DNA of 59,818 nucleotides from Branchiostoma floridae (GCF_000003815.2 NC_049986.1:24271688-24331505); one strand, 5' to 3'; shown: positions 20,001 to 33,440, numbered from the stretch's first letter. Notes: a model not told the origin generated them from the sequence alone. Numbers and translations: made by a program.

Positions 20001-23000
20001 CAACAGGCCAAGTTCCACACCTGACGTCCATTAAAAACGGGGCGGATTTCTTCCTTCTAAAAGTGAGTACCGAGTGGATACTTCGTATATTCATCATAGT
20101 TAGTATCTATAAGATTGATTGGTGTTACTTAGTGGTTGTCAAATATGTTTGAGAATGTTTTGTAAACAAAGTTCATATCACGTAGAAATAGCTTTGCATA
20201 GTCAGGGTCAAAGGTTCTTTTGCTCCAGTTGTCAGTATTATGTGTTTTTTCTAAAAAAAATTAATTGTTATCGAACAAATGACACTCAATCTAGTCAAAA
20301 TAGCAGTGTTTCAGTGGTGGTTAAGTATTCAAATGAGTTGTACGATATATGCATATGGGTTGTACGAAATTTGTGCAGTCCACCTCTTAGGAACATAAAA
20401 ATTCAAGGTATTGATACGGTCTAAGATTCGAGTTTTACTCATTAGTAATAATCTACTAATAAACATAGACAACATAAACATTAATTTCATACAGAATTTT
20501 GCGTAATACATGCGATCAGTAACAGTTTGTTTGAACTGTGCCTGGGTCACGTGACATGATGATGGCACGGGGACTTCCATTGCTTCCTAGGAAATCTGGC
20601 ATTACAGAACTTACGCGCTTGTAAACATCAATTTGCACATCAGCTCTCTCAATCCCACATGCTGATACGGCTTTAAGAATGATGTAGATGAACTAATTGG
20701 CTCATTTTGGGTGCCTTCTGAGTTCTGCCCCACTTCGGAGCTATATGTTATGCCTTAATCGATAAATGATTAATTGTGAGATTTTTGTCTACTGTTAAAA
20801 ATTTATAGCACTCCCATATCACATTAATAGGTTTAGTAAGAGGTTTAAATTTGTGTCCTCCAGTAAAAAAAAAACCAACTAATTCTAACAGATTTAAATT
20901 TGTGTGTCTAAAAGAACCCGTAAAATTATATGATATCATCGTGACAACCATTATTGCATGACTTAAAAGTAGTTAACACGGTTTGCGACTGAAAACCTTT
21001 TTGAACTAAAATTATGTGATAAATAGGTCGTACTGAGTGATTCACTCTAGCGGTCTTATTGTAAAAGGATCATCTCTTACTCTGAAATAAAGGGTTTAGC
21101 GCAAATCGGAGAATTACTTTATCAAGTCATTTACAAACATCTGTTACATTGAAGTGAGGAGCTACATTATTTCTTTGTAACCTGACATAACTGTACAGTC
21201 AATTATAAAGTTGTTTTCCCTGAGTACACATAACCGAGGCTACGGCGTACGTGTGACCTCGTCAGCACTAGCTCAGGTTAATGTTTAATTAATCACAATC
21301 CCCATGAACCATTTGGGAAATACCGCACTTGTACTGGAGGAGAGGTTCCGTATCTACGGTCCGTTACAGAAAAGTGGAGTTTCCCGATGCAAAAAGTAAG
21401 TAAAACCTACAGTGAGTTAGTTTCATCTTTGTTAGTGTCAATGATGATCATATTCATACTTAAGTCCCATTCACCATGCTTCAAAGCACCAAAAACACCG
21501 GGTAGGGTCAAACACACTCCGAGAGAATAATATGAATAAGTTTGATGCTAAACCCAATCATGCTTTCCATCTATAATGAGATGAATTAAGCATGAATCAG
21601 TTATTGATAAAATGTAAAGAGCTCTATAAGATGAACGGGAAACGCGTCGATGCGACAATTATCCTATTTGTGAATGAAGTTATTCCGGACTTGGGGATGT
21701 ATTACATTGGGGTGTAATATCAATCTTTTTTTGTGTGTCTAGTCTCTGTTCCATATCTCACGTTCATGAGAAATGATCATTGGTTAGTAACGAAGGCAAT
21801 TGCTCTTCTAATCCTAAGACTAAGTTCTTGCAAGACTAACTGGTGATCTTCTTTCACTACTATTGTCAGTATTTCATGTCACGGTTGTATGAAGGATTTT
21901 CTCGTCTTGAATAGCTAGATTTGGCTTTCTTAGTTATCGAAGGGATGAGAACATGTAGAGAGGAGACAGAAAAAAGTTTCAGATGGACAACTGGGGACAT
22001 CATGTCTAGTAGTACGTGGGAAAAAATGACTCAAATGTCGGCAACTTCAATCACAAAATTTGATTGAAATGAACTTATAATAACATACATTTAAAGCTTT
22101 GTGTACGACGTACAAGCCATAAGTCGGTGAACAAACGCGATTTATCTGATAAGGGACTCCAGGGGACTAAACAATGAGAAAACATCAGCATGTGACCTTC
22201 GCAGGGACGTCTCATATCATACCACGGGGGCCGAACACTGAGCAAGCATTAGGGTAAAAAGGTCCTATATCTAATGCCAAATATAAACATTTCTCTAACA
22301 CGACTTGAATATATCAACATATCAACGACGAAGCTAACAAGAAGTTCGGTAAGAAAGGCCATAAAAATGCAATCGATTTGTTAGCTTCGCAAATGAACAA
22401 AACAAGGACAATGGTCGAATATTCGGCCTTCGTAGCAGTCTCATGAACGGTCAGTCGCAATTCCTGATAAGATGTTTGGGAGTGGGGTCTGGTGGTTGGC
22501 CCCAGGAAATATTCATATCAGTGCATTCTGATTGACCTGAAATAAACTACATGCTTTGTTTATAAGGTCTGACTAAGACCATTACAGAGGGTATTGTGGG
22601 TTTGTAGAAAAATGTTTTGTGAGGTCAAATTGGGTGGTCGTGACTATTCATATCATAGATAGATATATCATAAGGCATTCTGATTATCCTGAGATGTTAA
22701 GGTAACTAGCTAAGTCATTATTGTCTAGATCGAATGTAACATAATTGCACATCGTACATCGCACATATGACAAAGGACGATAGAACCAATTGCAATAATA
22801 CGCTATCTTTCTAAGGTAGGTAATCTTACAGAGGATAATGAAAGACTCACTCCGTGACCACGTGTATTATTAGATAATAATAAGAAGTTTATTTGCAAGT
22901 TCGTGCCCAAGGGCTAATTGCAAGTACATGGTATACACATAGTGACAAAATGTTGATTATAACCTTAGACTATCTGTTACTAGTCATACATAACATAGGT

Positions 23001-24078
23001 CTGGCAGAGAGAGTGCAAAGCCGTTGAAATAGGCGAATATTTTTTATAATTTGATTGACTTAAATTTGAGGTAAACATGAAAATTTATAATTCATATGCA
23101 AATTCGTATACATGCTCTAGAAAAGGGGGACCCCCCAAAGGACCTATTGACAAAAATTACGAGAGAATTGATATTGCTAAGTTAGTGTGCTAACGTTTCC
23201 CGAAGGAGGTGAAGCAAAAGGTAAAATAACTGGCGCATAGACATTGGGATAAGATGCTGCTTGAAGCAGAAATCATCATTAGGTCAAATTGATTACTGTT
23301 ACTTAGTTGAGAGCCACCAATTGTTACGATTTACAATGTCCTTTATTTTTTATCCCTTTATCTGAATTGTTAATTCAATAAACGGCTAATTGACTTGATA
23401 AGGGCTCAGTACAAACGCAGCCAGCACTTGGTGAACCATAATTTTGGACTGTTTGCTTATAGCAAATATCGCGGTGGTATTGATATGGCTTCGTCGCAAC
23501 AGCCCATGCTAGTACACAGACAGACCAAGCGTTGTATGTGTTGGCAAACATATTAAAGAGTCTGGATGAATGATGAATGTTACCTTACACGTAATAGCTG
23601 CAGCTTCTTGTCTCCTTAAAGATTATGAAATGAAGTAGACATGGAAATGTGCACGTGCCTAACGTCTGATGATATGTCCACAGTCAATTATGTACAAACG
23701 GGTTGATATGCACAATATAAACATGCGTATTGATCCCGTCGTTTCCTTCTACCCATATCTCCTCTTATTGTCACCGATTTCTAAGTATCAAGAAATATTT
23801 ACATAACGAGCAAAACAACTCTCTCCGGAATAAATACCAGCCCAGGACAGCCTTGTGGGAGTAGGTGAAAGGTTACCATGCACAATGCGCTTAGTAACAG
23901 AGGTTAGCCAGGCACATTCCTCAACAGTTAAGGCGTCATTGTAAAGATGATCATCAAATAGATTGATGAATAAATAGATAAAAATATTCTCCGATATGAC
24001 CAGGAAGATGAAAAAAATTCTAGTGCATATTTTCGTAAAACCTGAAATAAAAGTCGAATCTTGTTACGTGCTAGTATG
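20001..24078. other. intergenic stretch upstream of the DED-TPR gene
   Basis: AT-rich, no recognisable coding exon. Around 21300-21392 a block ending gatgcaaaaagtaagtaaaa looks like a non-coding first exon with a donor; related blocks occur at 20060, 39790, 41400 and 42283. It could be the 5' UTR exon of the DED-TPR gene. Near 22880-22970 the sequence resembles a reversed LINE 3' tail. Confidence 0.35.
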
Positions 24079-24340
24079 TCCCTGTAGCTCAAACAGCATC
24101 AGCCTCACAGTTGAACTCCTGTTTTCAATTTGTTGGAAACTGTGAGACCCAGATTCAATCCTAAGTAGAGCATTTTAGTTGCCGATGCACCCGTCTAACT
24201 GAAGAGATTTAGAATTGGGATTTCGTGTGTGAGGAATTGCCTCAAGTACGTTAAAGGGGAAGGTCTACCAACCCTCCCTGTAAAGACAAACCCTGCTACT
24301 TAAACAGCATGGGGACGTGCTGCCCTATGGGCCACCAGGT
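24079..24340 (+). mobile_element. tRNA-derived SINE
   Basis: An A-box-like TAGCTCAAACAG at about 24088 and B-box-like AGATTCAATCC at about 24150 suggest a tRNA-derived head, followed by an unrelated tail to about 24340. It sits 150 bp upstream of the DED-TPR coding start exon. Confidence 0.55.
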
Positions 24341-24495
24341 ACTACAAGGGTCTGATCTAACGAACGTTTTAGGTCCTTAACTTGTCATTGGTTATCTTTA
24401 TTGAGCATATGATATCCATGCTTAACGTTATCCACCTCTCTATTCCAGAACTGAAACATCAAGGGGGCCAGTCACAGCTGCAGACTGCATAAACC

Positions 24496-27400
24496 ATGGC
24501 TCAGCTTTCCAGACTGGCCCAGCTGTACCTCAAGATTTCTGACAACCTTACAGAGGAAGATGTCAGAAATCTGAGGTCCTTACTTTCCCTTGACGAAGTT
24601 CTTGGCAAGGCAAAAGTTGAAAAAGCAACACCTCTTGAAATCTTTAACATGTTGGTAGACAATGACATAATTGGCAAGGGGAATCTGGGATTCCTTGTGC
24701 AGATTCTAAGATGTCTCGGAAAGGGAACGTTGGCAAATGAAGCTGAACGTCTTGAACAAGAACACAAAATGGAAGGTAGGTCTGAAGAATACTTAGTACA
24801 GCACTATTAGCAGTGTTACTGGCCACGGCGCAACAATATTGTACAGCTGATATGGCGTATTTCATGACATTTTTCAACTCATAGACCCACCCACTCATTC
24901 ACCAATCCATCTGCTCATGTGTCATTATTGTTTACAGTCGGCCAGCAATATAAGTCCATCTACTACATTCTCATGCAATAAATTACCGCCTCACAGCTAG
25001 AAATATTCAGGATACTACAGCAATGACCCCAGAAGGCAGTGCACCAGAAGGTGTACCAATAACAACCGAGCAAGGAGAGATTACAGCAACAGCTTCGTCA
25101 CCAGAAGTCAGTGTGACGGAAGACAGTGAACCAGACGACACGAACATGAAAGAGGCCATCTCTTCCAGAAACCCCCTTGATGCTTTAACCACAGCAGGTT
25201 AGCAGTATTTTTAGAATTATGTTTCTAATTTAGACATGCAACGTTTTTTAAGCAAGGCAGAGCACAAAAAATTCTTATTACTGGCTTATTACTTGTATCT
25301 TTGCCAACACGTACACTTACCTAAACATTTATAGATGGAGCGCCTAACGACACAGACGTAGAACAAGTGACGTCAGTGTTAGCCTATTTGCACATCAAGG
25401 AGATGGTGAGACTGGAGGACGAACCCATGAAAGCTCCGGGAGTACAGCCCAGTGAACTGGACTCATCTACAGGTACATTTATTTACATTTGCCCAGCATT
25501 GTTATATCACAGCAGTGGATCATCGATTTTATCCGAAAAAATCACTGGTCTTAGTGGCAAGTGTGCAGATGTTGACACACTGGCAGCACCAAATCCGTAG
25601 GTGTTTTTGGCACCTTTAGACAGATTAGCCGTGAGGCTCGGTGGGCGTCACTTCACCGTCATTGGGACAGGGGCATGGCAAGCATCAAACTGAGGACCTG
25701 CTGATTCTGATCCCAACGCTCTAGCCGTTGCGCCAAACAGACACCCAGAATTTTATCAGAAGAATGCATCTAAACAACATTTTAGGCTACGATAAATAAC
25801 GGTTTACAATCAATAATAATAACTAAATTCCCTACTCCTCACCTTCAGATGATCAGGATGTCAAGAAGAGACTGGAGACCCTTCTTGCAGAGCTGGACAC
25901 GCCAGCGGTGATGGCAGACCAGGAAAAACAGTGTGACCTGTACTGTCAGATAGGTGATCTGTATAGGGCTAAACTATACAACTTACAGTCAGCTCTTAAG
26001 TATTATCAGAGCATTTTAGACTGCTGTAGGGCATTATCAGAAGACATACAACAAGCCAAGGCCCATAACAGATTGGGTTTGACATTTGATTTGTTAGGTA
26101 AACATGAAGAAGCCATTAGATATCATGAGAGAGTTCTCGATATCTGTAAGGTTGCAGTTGGGTTTGAGGTAGACATTTGTGTAGCTTACAAAAACCTAGC
26201 ATCATCACTAATATTGTGGGGAAAGGTAACAGAGGCGAAATCTAATTACAAAACGGCCTTGCGAGTTGCTAGAGAAACGAATAATCAGATTGAAGAGATT
26301 TATATTCATTGTAAGTTGGGTGATTTGCACAGGGTTCAGCTAATGGAACCACATGTCTCTCACAAGTATTACACAAAGATGTTAGCTCTAGCAACAGAGT
26401 TAAGGAGCAAATATTGGGAAATGCTGGCTTACAACAGACTGGGGCTGGCGTGTGAGTTGATGCAAGATAACGTGCTAGCGCTAGAGTGGTCCCAGAAGGC
26501 TCTGAGGATAAGCCAAGAAAGTACAGACGAGAGCGAGCAGATATCAGCACACATGAATGTCGGTGTTCTTCAAGGTAAAGTGAACCAGGCAGCACCCAAC
26601 CTTGACACAGCTTTGCAGTTGGCAGAGCAAAAAGGGGAACAATATCAACAGATGGAGGTTTACATGCACATGGGTGACATGCAGAGAGAAAAATTTAATT
26701 GCCCTCGTAAATCCTTACAGTATTATAAACAGTTTCTCGCAATAGCCAGGCAGTTGGGGGATAGGCGTGAGGAGGGATGGGCTTACAACAGGTTAGGGCA
26801 GGTCCATTATGAGATGAGAGAGTATGAAGCAGCTGTAGAGTCGTATGAAAAACATCTGAAGATAAGTCAAGAAAGAGACGACAAGAAAGAAGAGGCAACA
26901 GCGCACGCGGCTGTGGGTAATGTTTTCAGATTCCTGGGGAAAATTGAACAGGCAAAATCCCATTTCAACACAGCCTTACAGATGGCACAGCAGACAGGGG
27001 ATCTACATGGACAGATGGATGTTTACTGTAAGATGGGAGACTTACAGAGGGAACAGCTTCACTACCCACGTACAGCCATCCAGTATTATGAACAGTATCT
27101 AGCACTAGCCAGGCAGTTGGGGACCTCCAATGAAGAGGCTGTGGCTTACGAGAGACTGGGACTGGCCCATTACGAGATGGGGGAGTACGAGAAAGCCCTT
27201 GAGTGGAATCAGAAGCACCTACGTAAGAGCCAAGATAATGGAGACAATAAACAACAGATAACAGCACACACAAACCTTGGTGTGGCCTACAGACTTCTGG
27301 GTAGCCAGGACAAGGCAACAACTCACATCAGTACGGCCTTACAGATAGCACAGCAGACAGGGGATCAACATGGGCAGATGGAGGTTTACTGTAAGATGGG

Positions 27401-29705
27401 AGATTTACAGAGGGAACAACTCAACTCCCCAAGTACAGCCATACAGTATTATAAACAGTACCTAGCGCTGACCAGGCAGTTATTGAACTCTGTGGAAGAG
27501 GCTTTGGCTTACGAGAGACTTGGACTGGCCCATTACGAGATGGGGGAGTACGAGAAAGCCCTTGAGTGGCATCAGAAGCACCTAGATAAGAGCCAAGATA
27601 ATGGAGACAATAAACAACAGATAAGGGCACACACAAACCTTGGTAGCACCTGCAGACTTCTGGGTAGTCAGGACAAGGCAACATCTCACATCAGCACAGC
27701 CTTACAGTTAGCACAGCAGACAGGGGATCAACATGGGCAGATGGAGGTTTACTGTAAGATGGGAGATTTACAGAGGGAACAACTCAACTCCCCAAGTACA
27801 GCCATACAGTATTATAAACAGTACCTAGCGCTGACCAGGCAGTTATTGAACTCTGTGGAAGAGGCTTTGGCTTACGAGAGACTTGGACTGGCCCATTACG
27901 AGATGGGGGAGTACGAGAAAGCTTTGGAGTGGCATCATAAATACCTAGATAAGAGCCAAGATATTGGGGACAATAAACAACAGATAAGAGCACACACAAA
28001 CCTTGGAAGGGCCTACAGATTTCTGGGTAGTCCGGAGAAGGCAACATCTCACATCAGCACAGCCTTACAGTTAGCAGAACAGACAGGGGATCTACGTGGA
28101 CAGATGGAAGTTAACCTTGGCATAGGTGACATGCAGAAGGACCAACTCCACTCCCCACGTACAGCCATCCAGTATTATGAACAGTACCTCGCACTAGCCA
28201 GGCAGTTGGGGGACAGGCATGAGGAGGGAGTGGCTTACAACAGACTGGGACGGGCACATTTCGCTATGGAGGAGTATGAGACAGCTCTGGAGTGGGACAA
28301 GAAGGACCTGAAGATACGTCAGGAAATCGGAGACAAGAACAACCAAGTGATACCACATACAGTCATAGCTGGTTCCTACAAGGCGCTGGGTAAACTAGAT
28401 CTGGCTAAATCTCACTATCAATCCGCCATGACCATCGCCATGGAGACAGGAGACAAACAGGAACAGATGGGCATTTACCTTGAGCTGGGTGATTTACACA
28501 GGGAACAACTACATGAACCACAGGTCTCACACAAGTACTACACAGAGATGTTAGAACTAGCCAGGGACTTGGAGAGGAAGGACGATGAGAGGCTGGCTTA
28601 CAACAGGCTGGGAGTGGCTTGTGGGGCCATGCAGGATCACGAGGCAGCTCTGGAATGGAAACAGACGTACTTGAAGATAAGTCAGGAAACCGAAGCCAGG
28701 AAAGACGAGATGATAGCACATAATATCATAGGTAATTCCACCAAGGCACTGGGTAAACTGGACCAGGCTAAATGTCACTATCAATCAGCCATGTTCATCG
28801 CAAAGGAGGCAGGAGACAAACAGGAACAGATGGGCATTTCCCTCAGCCTGGGTGATTTACACAGGGTACAGCTACATGAACCACAGGTCTCACACAAGTA
28901 CTACACAGAGATGCTGCAACTAGCCAGGGACTTGGAGAGGAAGGACCGGGAGAGGCTGGCTTACAACAGACTGGGAGTGGCTTGTGAGGACATGCAGGAT
29001 CACGAGGCAGCTCTGGGCTGGCACCAAAAGTGCCTGGAGATGAGCCAAGAAGATGGAGACAAGTCTACACAGATAACAGCTCACCAATGTGTAGCTCGTT
29101 CCTACAAGGCGCTGGGTAAACTGGACCTGGCCAGATCTCACTATCAGTCAGCCATGGACATCGCCGAGGAGACAGGAGACAAACAGGAACAGGAGGACAT
29201 TAACCTTGAGCTGGGTGATTTCCACAGGGTACAGCTACATGAACCACAGGTATCACACAAGTACTACACAGAGATGCTGGAACTATCCAGGGACTTGGAG
29301 AGGAAGGACAAGGAGAGACAGGCTTACAACAGACTGGGGCTGGCTTGTGCGGACATGCAGGATCACGAGGCAGCTCTGGGGTGGTATCAGAAGGATCTGA
29401 AGATGAGTCAGGAAACCGGAGACAGGAAAGAAGAGATGATAGCACATCAGAACACAGGTGGTGCCTACAAGGCATTGGGTAAACCTGACCTGGCCAAATC
29501 TCACTATCAATCAGCACTGACCATCGCCATGGAGACAGGAAACATACAGGAACAGGAGGACATTAACCGCGAGCTGGATAATCTAGGCTCTGCCAGATCT
29601 CACCATCAGGCCGCCAGGGCCATCGCCATGGAGACAGAAAACAAACAGGAACAGGGGGACATTGCTAAGAGGGTGGCAAGACGTGAAAGCTGTAATATTA
29701 GTTAG
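24496..29705 (+). CDS. DED-TPR protein (death-effector domain plus long tetratricopeptide array)
   Basis: Exons: 24496-24779 (preceded by 5' UTR from about 24450 after a tccag acceptor), 25001-25197, 25335-25472, 25849-29705; phases agree, giving 4476 nt, 1491 residues. The start is in a strong context (aaccATGG). Residues about 5-88 are a death-effector domain (LRSLLSLDEVLGKA, IFNMLVDNDIIGKGN, LVQILRCLGKG). Exons 2-3 encode an acidic, Thr/Ser/Pro-rich linker. Exon 4, unusually long, encodes roughly 30 TPR-like units of ~40 residues (LGDLHREQLHEP, YNRLGVAC, ALGKLDLAKSHYQSAM). Likely role: a cytosolic adaptor binding other death-fold proteins through the DED, with the TPR solenoid as scaffold. 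No caspase or NACHT domain is present. The exon 1 donor (gtctga) was chosen for frame and is weak. Confidence 0.85.
25610..25745 (-). mobile_element. tRNA-derived SINE head (Leu-like) in DED-TPR intron 3
   Basis: On the minus strand it reads TGGCGCAACGGCTAGAGC, then an anticodon-like ATCAGAA loop and a B-box-like CAGTTTGATGC. The acceptor stem is not convincing, so I call it a SINE or tRNA relic rather than a functional tRNA. Confidence 0.45.
27345..28070 (+). repeat. 363-bp near-identical tandem duplication inside the TPR exon
   Basis: The block from about 27353 recurs at +363 with only a few differences over ~200 bp (shared GAACTCTGTGGAAGAGGC). The unit equals 121 codons, about three TPRs, so the frame is kept. 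Recent in-frame growth of the solenoid. Confidence 0.9.
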
Positions 29706-30678
29706 CAAAAGTTACAAGAGTAGAGAGGAAAACAAACAGGAACAGTAGGACATTGCTAAGAGGCGGGCAAGACATAAAGGCTGTAATATAAGTTAGCAAA
29801 AGTTACAAAAGTGCTTTGTCCGGATGATTTATTAAGATTGATGGAATTTTATTAGATTTAAACTTATGGGCAAATACTGTTGATTACAATGGTTCAATGT
29901 ACTGTATGCGTGACTTAAAGATAGTGCAATGTATAGATAAGTGATGATGTATTCATAACTAATAGATAGTGCAATGTATAAATTAGAGATAATGTATGCA
30001 TAACTAAGAGATTATGTATGCATGGCTAAGAGATATTGTATGCATAACTAAGATATATTTTCTGTATGAATAAGAGAAAACGAGTGCCTAACAAAGAGAT
30101 GATGCATGTATAACAAATAGAAAAAGTGAATACATAACTAAGAGATGTTAAGTAAGATACCATCTAATATACATGTAAGATATTGATAAACGTTTCCCTT
30201 TCTATGTAAAATGATGATAGCAGGGGTCCTTCCCGGTGTGAGTGGTTCAACTTAATACTTGTAAACGCAGATCGAGTAACAAAATTTACAAACAACAGCC
30301 CCTGTTTTATAGTGATGTACGTTTTCTTTTCAGTCAACCAAGTAGTTTTTTTTTTCATTGAAAATTGTTGGAGACTCAATAGAAATTGATGTATGTAAAA
30401 TACCCCTTGCTTTCGTTTACAAATACAGACATAACTGTCAGGGTTATGTGCAGGGTTACTTGTGTGGCTTAATATCCCTATGCAAAAGTTGTTATCATGT
30501 TGACGCAATAAGGATTTTATACAAGGATCGATAGTGATAGAACTAGAAAGGCCGACATTTGCTTGAGAGCAAATACAGCATATTTCAGCCATACCCGTTC
30601 CCATGCAAAATTGAACTATTCCAAATCACTCCTGCGCAGAAATTGAACATTCTAACAGTAACTTCTCGAAATGAACTA
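29706..30678. other. 3' flank of the DED-TPR gene
   Basis: It begins with a partial repeat of the gene's own last ~100 nt (acaggaacagtaggacattg, then gctgtaatat). After the minisatellite I see no gene. Confidence 0.5.
29925..30150. repeat. imperfect ~25-bp repeats downstream of the DED-TPR gene
   Basis: Variants of ataactaagagat and atgtatgcataac recur about eight times in the presumed 3' UTR, much diverged. Confidence 0.7.
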
Positions 30679-31550
30679 CAGTCAAACCTGTCTATAGCGG
30701 CCACTCAAGGGACTGGTCAAAATTGGCCACTATAGAGAGGTGGCCACTATAGAGAATATGCTAATTAATTGACCACAAGCAATAAGTTACACATGGTTTT
30801 AGTACCCACTGATTTATATTAACATAATACAGTACTGTACATGTACTGCAATGATTTTTACACTATATGTATTAAGAAAACAAAAGCTATGAAAAATTTT
30901 AAATGTTCTACAGTTAATATTGTCTGAAGAGACCGGTATCGTCATATTTCTTTGATCTTTCGTCTTCTATCCTTTGATACTTCGCCGTCCGTGTGTTCCC
31001 GCTCGCGTTCACACGTCAGATTCGCCCATTATGCTAATGTAGTACTCACAAGAAAAGTCTCGTCATTTTAGACTTATCTCTTAATAGATGTAAGAATAAA
31101 ATGCACCATAGTCTGAGTTCATATCATTTTGTCTTTGTAACAATTTATTTAGAAAGTTTTTGTGATGTAAATTAACCTAAGCGATAGTGCATTAGAACGT
31201 AACGTCTGTTAACCTTATATGACCTCGTTTGTCAGCGGGTATGGGTAGCGCCAGTTAACGAAGTTTTGTTTTGAAAATAAATCACAGAGGTTTTAAATCC
31301 GGCGTAGGGTGACGATACGGCCGCTGCATATGGCCGAACGCGTGCCGAAACATAGACCAGCGGTCCGCGTGGCCGTAATCGGCAGTGTTTTTGTACCTGC
31401 GGGACCGGAAATCGTGTGGCCGTGGCCGCGTTGGACAGGTGGCCGCTAAGCCTATCTCTTAATCATTACGAATCCAAGGGACCGACAAAAAGTGGCCACT
31501 ATGGGCAGGTGGCCGCTATGCAAAGGTGGCCGCTAATACAGGTTTGACTG
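30679..31550. mobile_element. 872-bp non-autonomous DNA transposon with terminal inverted repeats
   Basis: The left end CAGTCAAACCTG...GCGGCCAC (30679) is matched by the inverted right end GTGGCCGC...CAGGTTTGACTG (to 31550). Both ends contain subterminal tggccactat repeats. TA flanks each end, compatible with a TA target duplication. No transposase frame was found; the superfamily is not assigned. Confidence 0.8.
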
Positions 31551-31764
31551 TACTACCAAGGCCGACATCTACTAATGAGCAAATGCACCATTTTCAATCC
31601 GCCCCTCTGCCCATGCAACAATGCTATTCCACAATCACATAAATTGAAAAAAAGATCATACATTCCATAATGAAGATTTCTGTGGTCTCGTATTACCACA
31701 GAATAACATGGAATTTGCTATAAGGGTGCCCTCTTCATATGAAAGGTAGAACTTTAACATTTTT

Positions 31765-31864
31765 NNNNNNNNNNNNNNNNNNNNNNNNNNNNNNNNNNNN
31801 NNNNNNNNNNNNNNNNNNNNNNNNNNNNNNNNNNNNNNNNNNNNNNNNNNNNNNNNNNNNNNNN
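31765..31864. other. assembly gap (100 N)
   Basis: Exactly 100 N, so probably of unknown true size. Open frames read through it are meaningless. Confidence 0.99.
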
Positions 31865-32389
31865 CATATATCACTTCAAGAGGATGAATTTATGACCATT
31901 TTTATTATCATGTTTGGTCCCTCTGTATTGCCATGGTATTGGAACAAAATTTTGTATGGAAATGCCTGTGACATATACCTCCAGGGCCTTTGCAATTTTG
32001 GTACTAGTATACACGTCTTGACAACGATGAAGTCTCTGGTCTTCTTGTATTAAAAAAATGGTGATGGCATGTTGGATAGCAAGTGGGATGAAGTTCAGAA
32101 TGATTACTAGTATCTCATCTCTCTCTTACAAACACATGCGCATACACATACACACAGGCAAGAACAAAAAGAATGAAAAAAAACTTTCAGTCTTTACAGT
32201 TTTACTTTCACAAAATGGCAATTTTACACTTGTCTGCTCTCACAACCTGATTGTCGTAATGTAAATACATGTAATTTGAGGTAAAGTTTTTACATTGTTA
32301 TAAGTTAATCTGCAGAATCGCAGAAAATTTACAATTCCGTCAAAATATAATTTTTTATACATCTTTTCAGAATCGGTTGCAATCTATAT

Positions 32390-32475
32390 CTACGTGTCCT
32401 TTTCTGGCTGGTTGGGATCAAGTCTGTCTGCTTCTTCCACATACAGTTTGTCATGGACCAAGCTCTGCTTCTCTT
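32390..32475 (-). CDS. possible terminal exon of an unknown minus-strand gene, tandemly copied
   Basis: On the minus strand, after a ctctacag acceptor, 86 nt read EEKQSLVHDKLYVEEAD and then RLDPNQPEKDT before TAG. A diverged copy follows at about 32598-32671 (KQLVHEKLYVGGG) after the same acceptor sequence but with indels. The conserved acceptor and frame suggest a duplicated last exon. I do not recognise the protein; the gene would lie at higher coordinates, partly in the gap at 32708. Confidence 0.35.
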
Positions 32476-32707
32476 CTGTAGAGGGGTATGTAGGACAGAA
32501 ACAGGGAAGTTAGAATTTCAATGCAAAGTAGAGACATCAAACTATAGACAGATTTGGAAACAGTACACATTTCCACAATTACTTACAATCTGCCATCAAT
32601 CTGTTGCTGCTTGGGACAAGATCTGTGTGCCTCCTCCTACGTACAGCTTCTCATGGACCAATTGCTTTCTTCTGTAGAGGTCCCATCTGAATGATACAAA
32701 CAGGAGA

Positions 32708-32807
32708 NNNNNNNNNNNNNNNNNNNNNNNNNNNNNNNNNNNNNNNNNNNNNNNNNNNNNNNNNNNNNNNNNNNNNNNNNNNNNNNNNNNNNNNNNNNNN
32801 NNNNNNN
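32708..32807. other. assembly gap (100 N)
   Basis: Exactly 100 N, inside the tandemly copied minus-strand exon region. Confidence 0.99.
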
Positions 32808-33354
32808 GGCATTTCAAGGCAGACATCAATCAAATATTTGAATAATTATACCATTGATTTGGAAAGAATACATATTGTTGTCAGAAGATAACAATGTGTT
32901 TGTGTTACAAATAAACTTCTCGTCGATCCCAATGCTACACCTGCCTCTACAGTCTACACCTACATGTACATGCAAGTCTAGCTACAAAAGACAACAGGCC
33001 CTACCTGCTGTGTGTCATGAGCACAATCTTCTTACTGCTGAAAAAACAAACATAGAGACATGTCAATCATTGTTTTACACATTTGTGGACACCTCAAAAT
33101 GTTAATGCACAATGCTTTTGAATGATAAAGGAATATGGCAACAGAGGTACAATAAATACATACACACAAGCTGTACTTGCAAATGAAAAAGTACAACTGA
33201 CAGGATCAAAAAGGATTGACATGAATGAAATTAAAGCCATCATATAGAAGTCAAACGAGTGACATTTGGTATAACATCTACACAAATCACAGTCCAAAGG
33301 ATGAATTAATATTAATATTAACAAAATTACAAATTAAAAAACAGAAAGAAACAA

Positions 33355-33440
33355 ACATGCCGATACCAGGGATCGACCCCGGGTCGGCGGATTACAAATC
33401 CAACGTGCAAACCACAACACAGAAAGCTCTAGAGCAACTG
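33355..33440 (-). pseudogene. tRNA-Thr-like relic or SINE head
   Basis: The minus strand shows an anticodon-arm-like GGATTTGTAATCC (anticodon TGT), a T-arm CCGGGGTCGATCCCTGG with five pairs, and a 3' end TATCGGC. The 5' acceptor half pairs poorly and the D arm is disrupted, so it is not a convincing functional tRNA. Confidence 0.4.

Noticed and set aside
24496-24810. Caspase-8/FADD orthologue
   Set aside because: The DED is followed by an acidic linker and TPRs. There is no second DED, death domain or caspase fold.
26269-29517. Minus-strand open frames within the TPR exon
   Set aside because: Antisense shadows repeated with TPR periodicity, with no independent support.
31656-32053. Open frames crossing the N gap
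   Set aside because: Runs of undefined residues through a 100-N gap are not evidence of coding.
33355-33440. Functional tRNA-Thr gene
   Set aside because: The acceptor stem has mismatches and the D arm is broken; only the T and anticodon arms look right.
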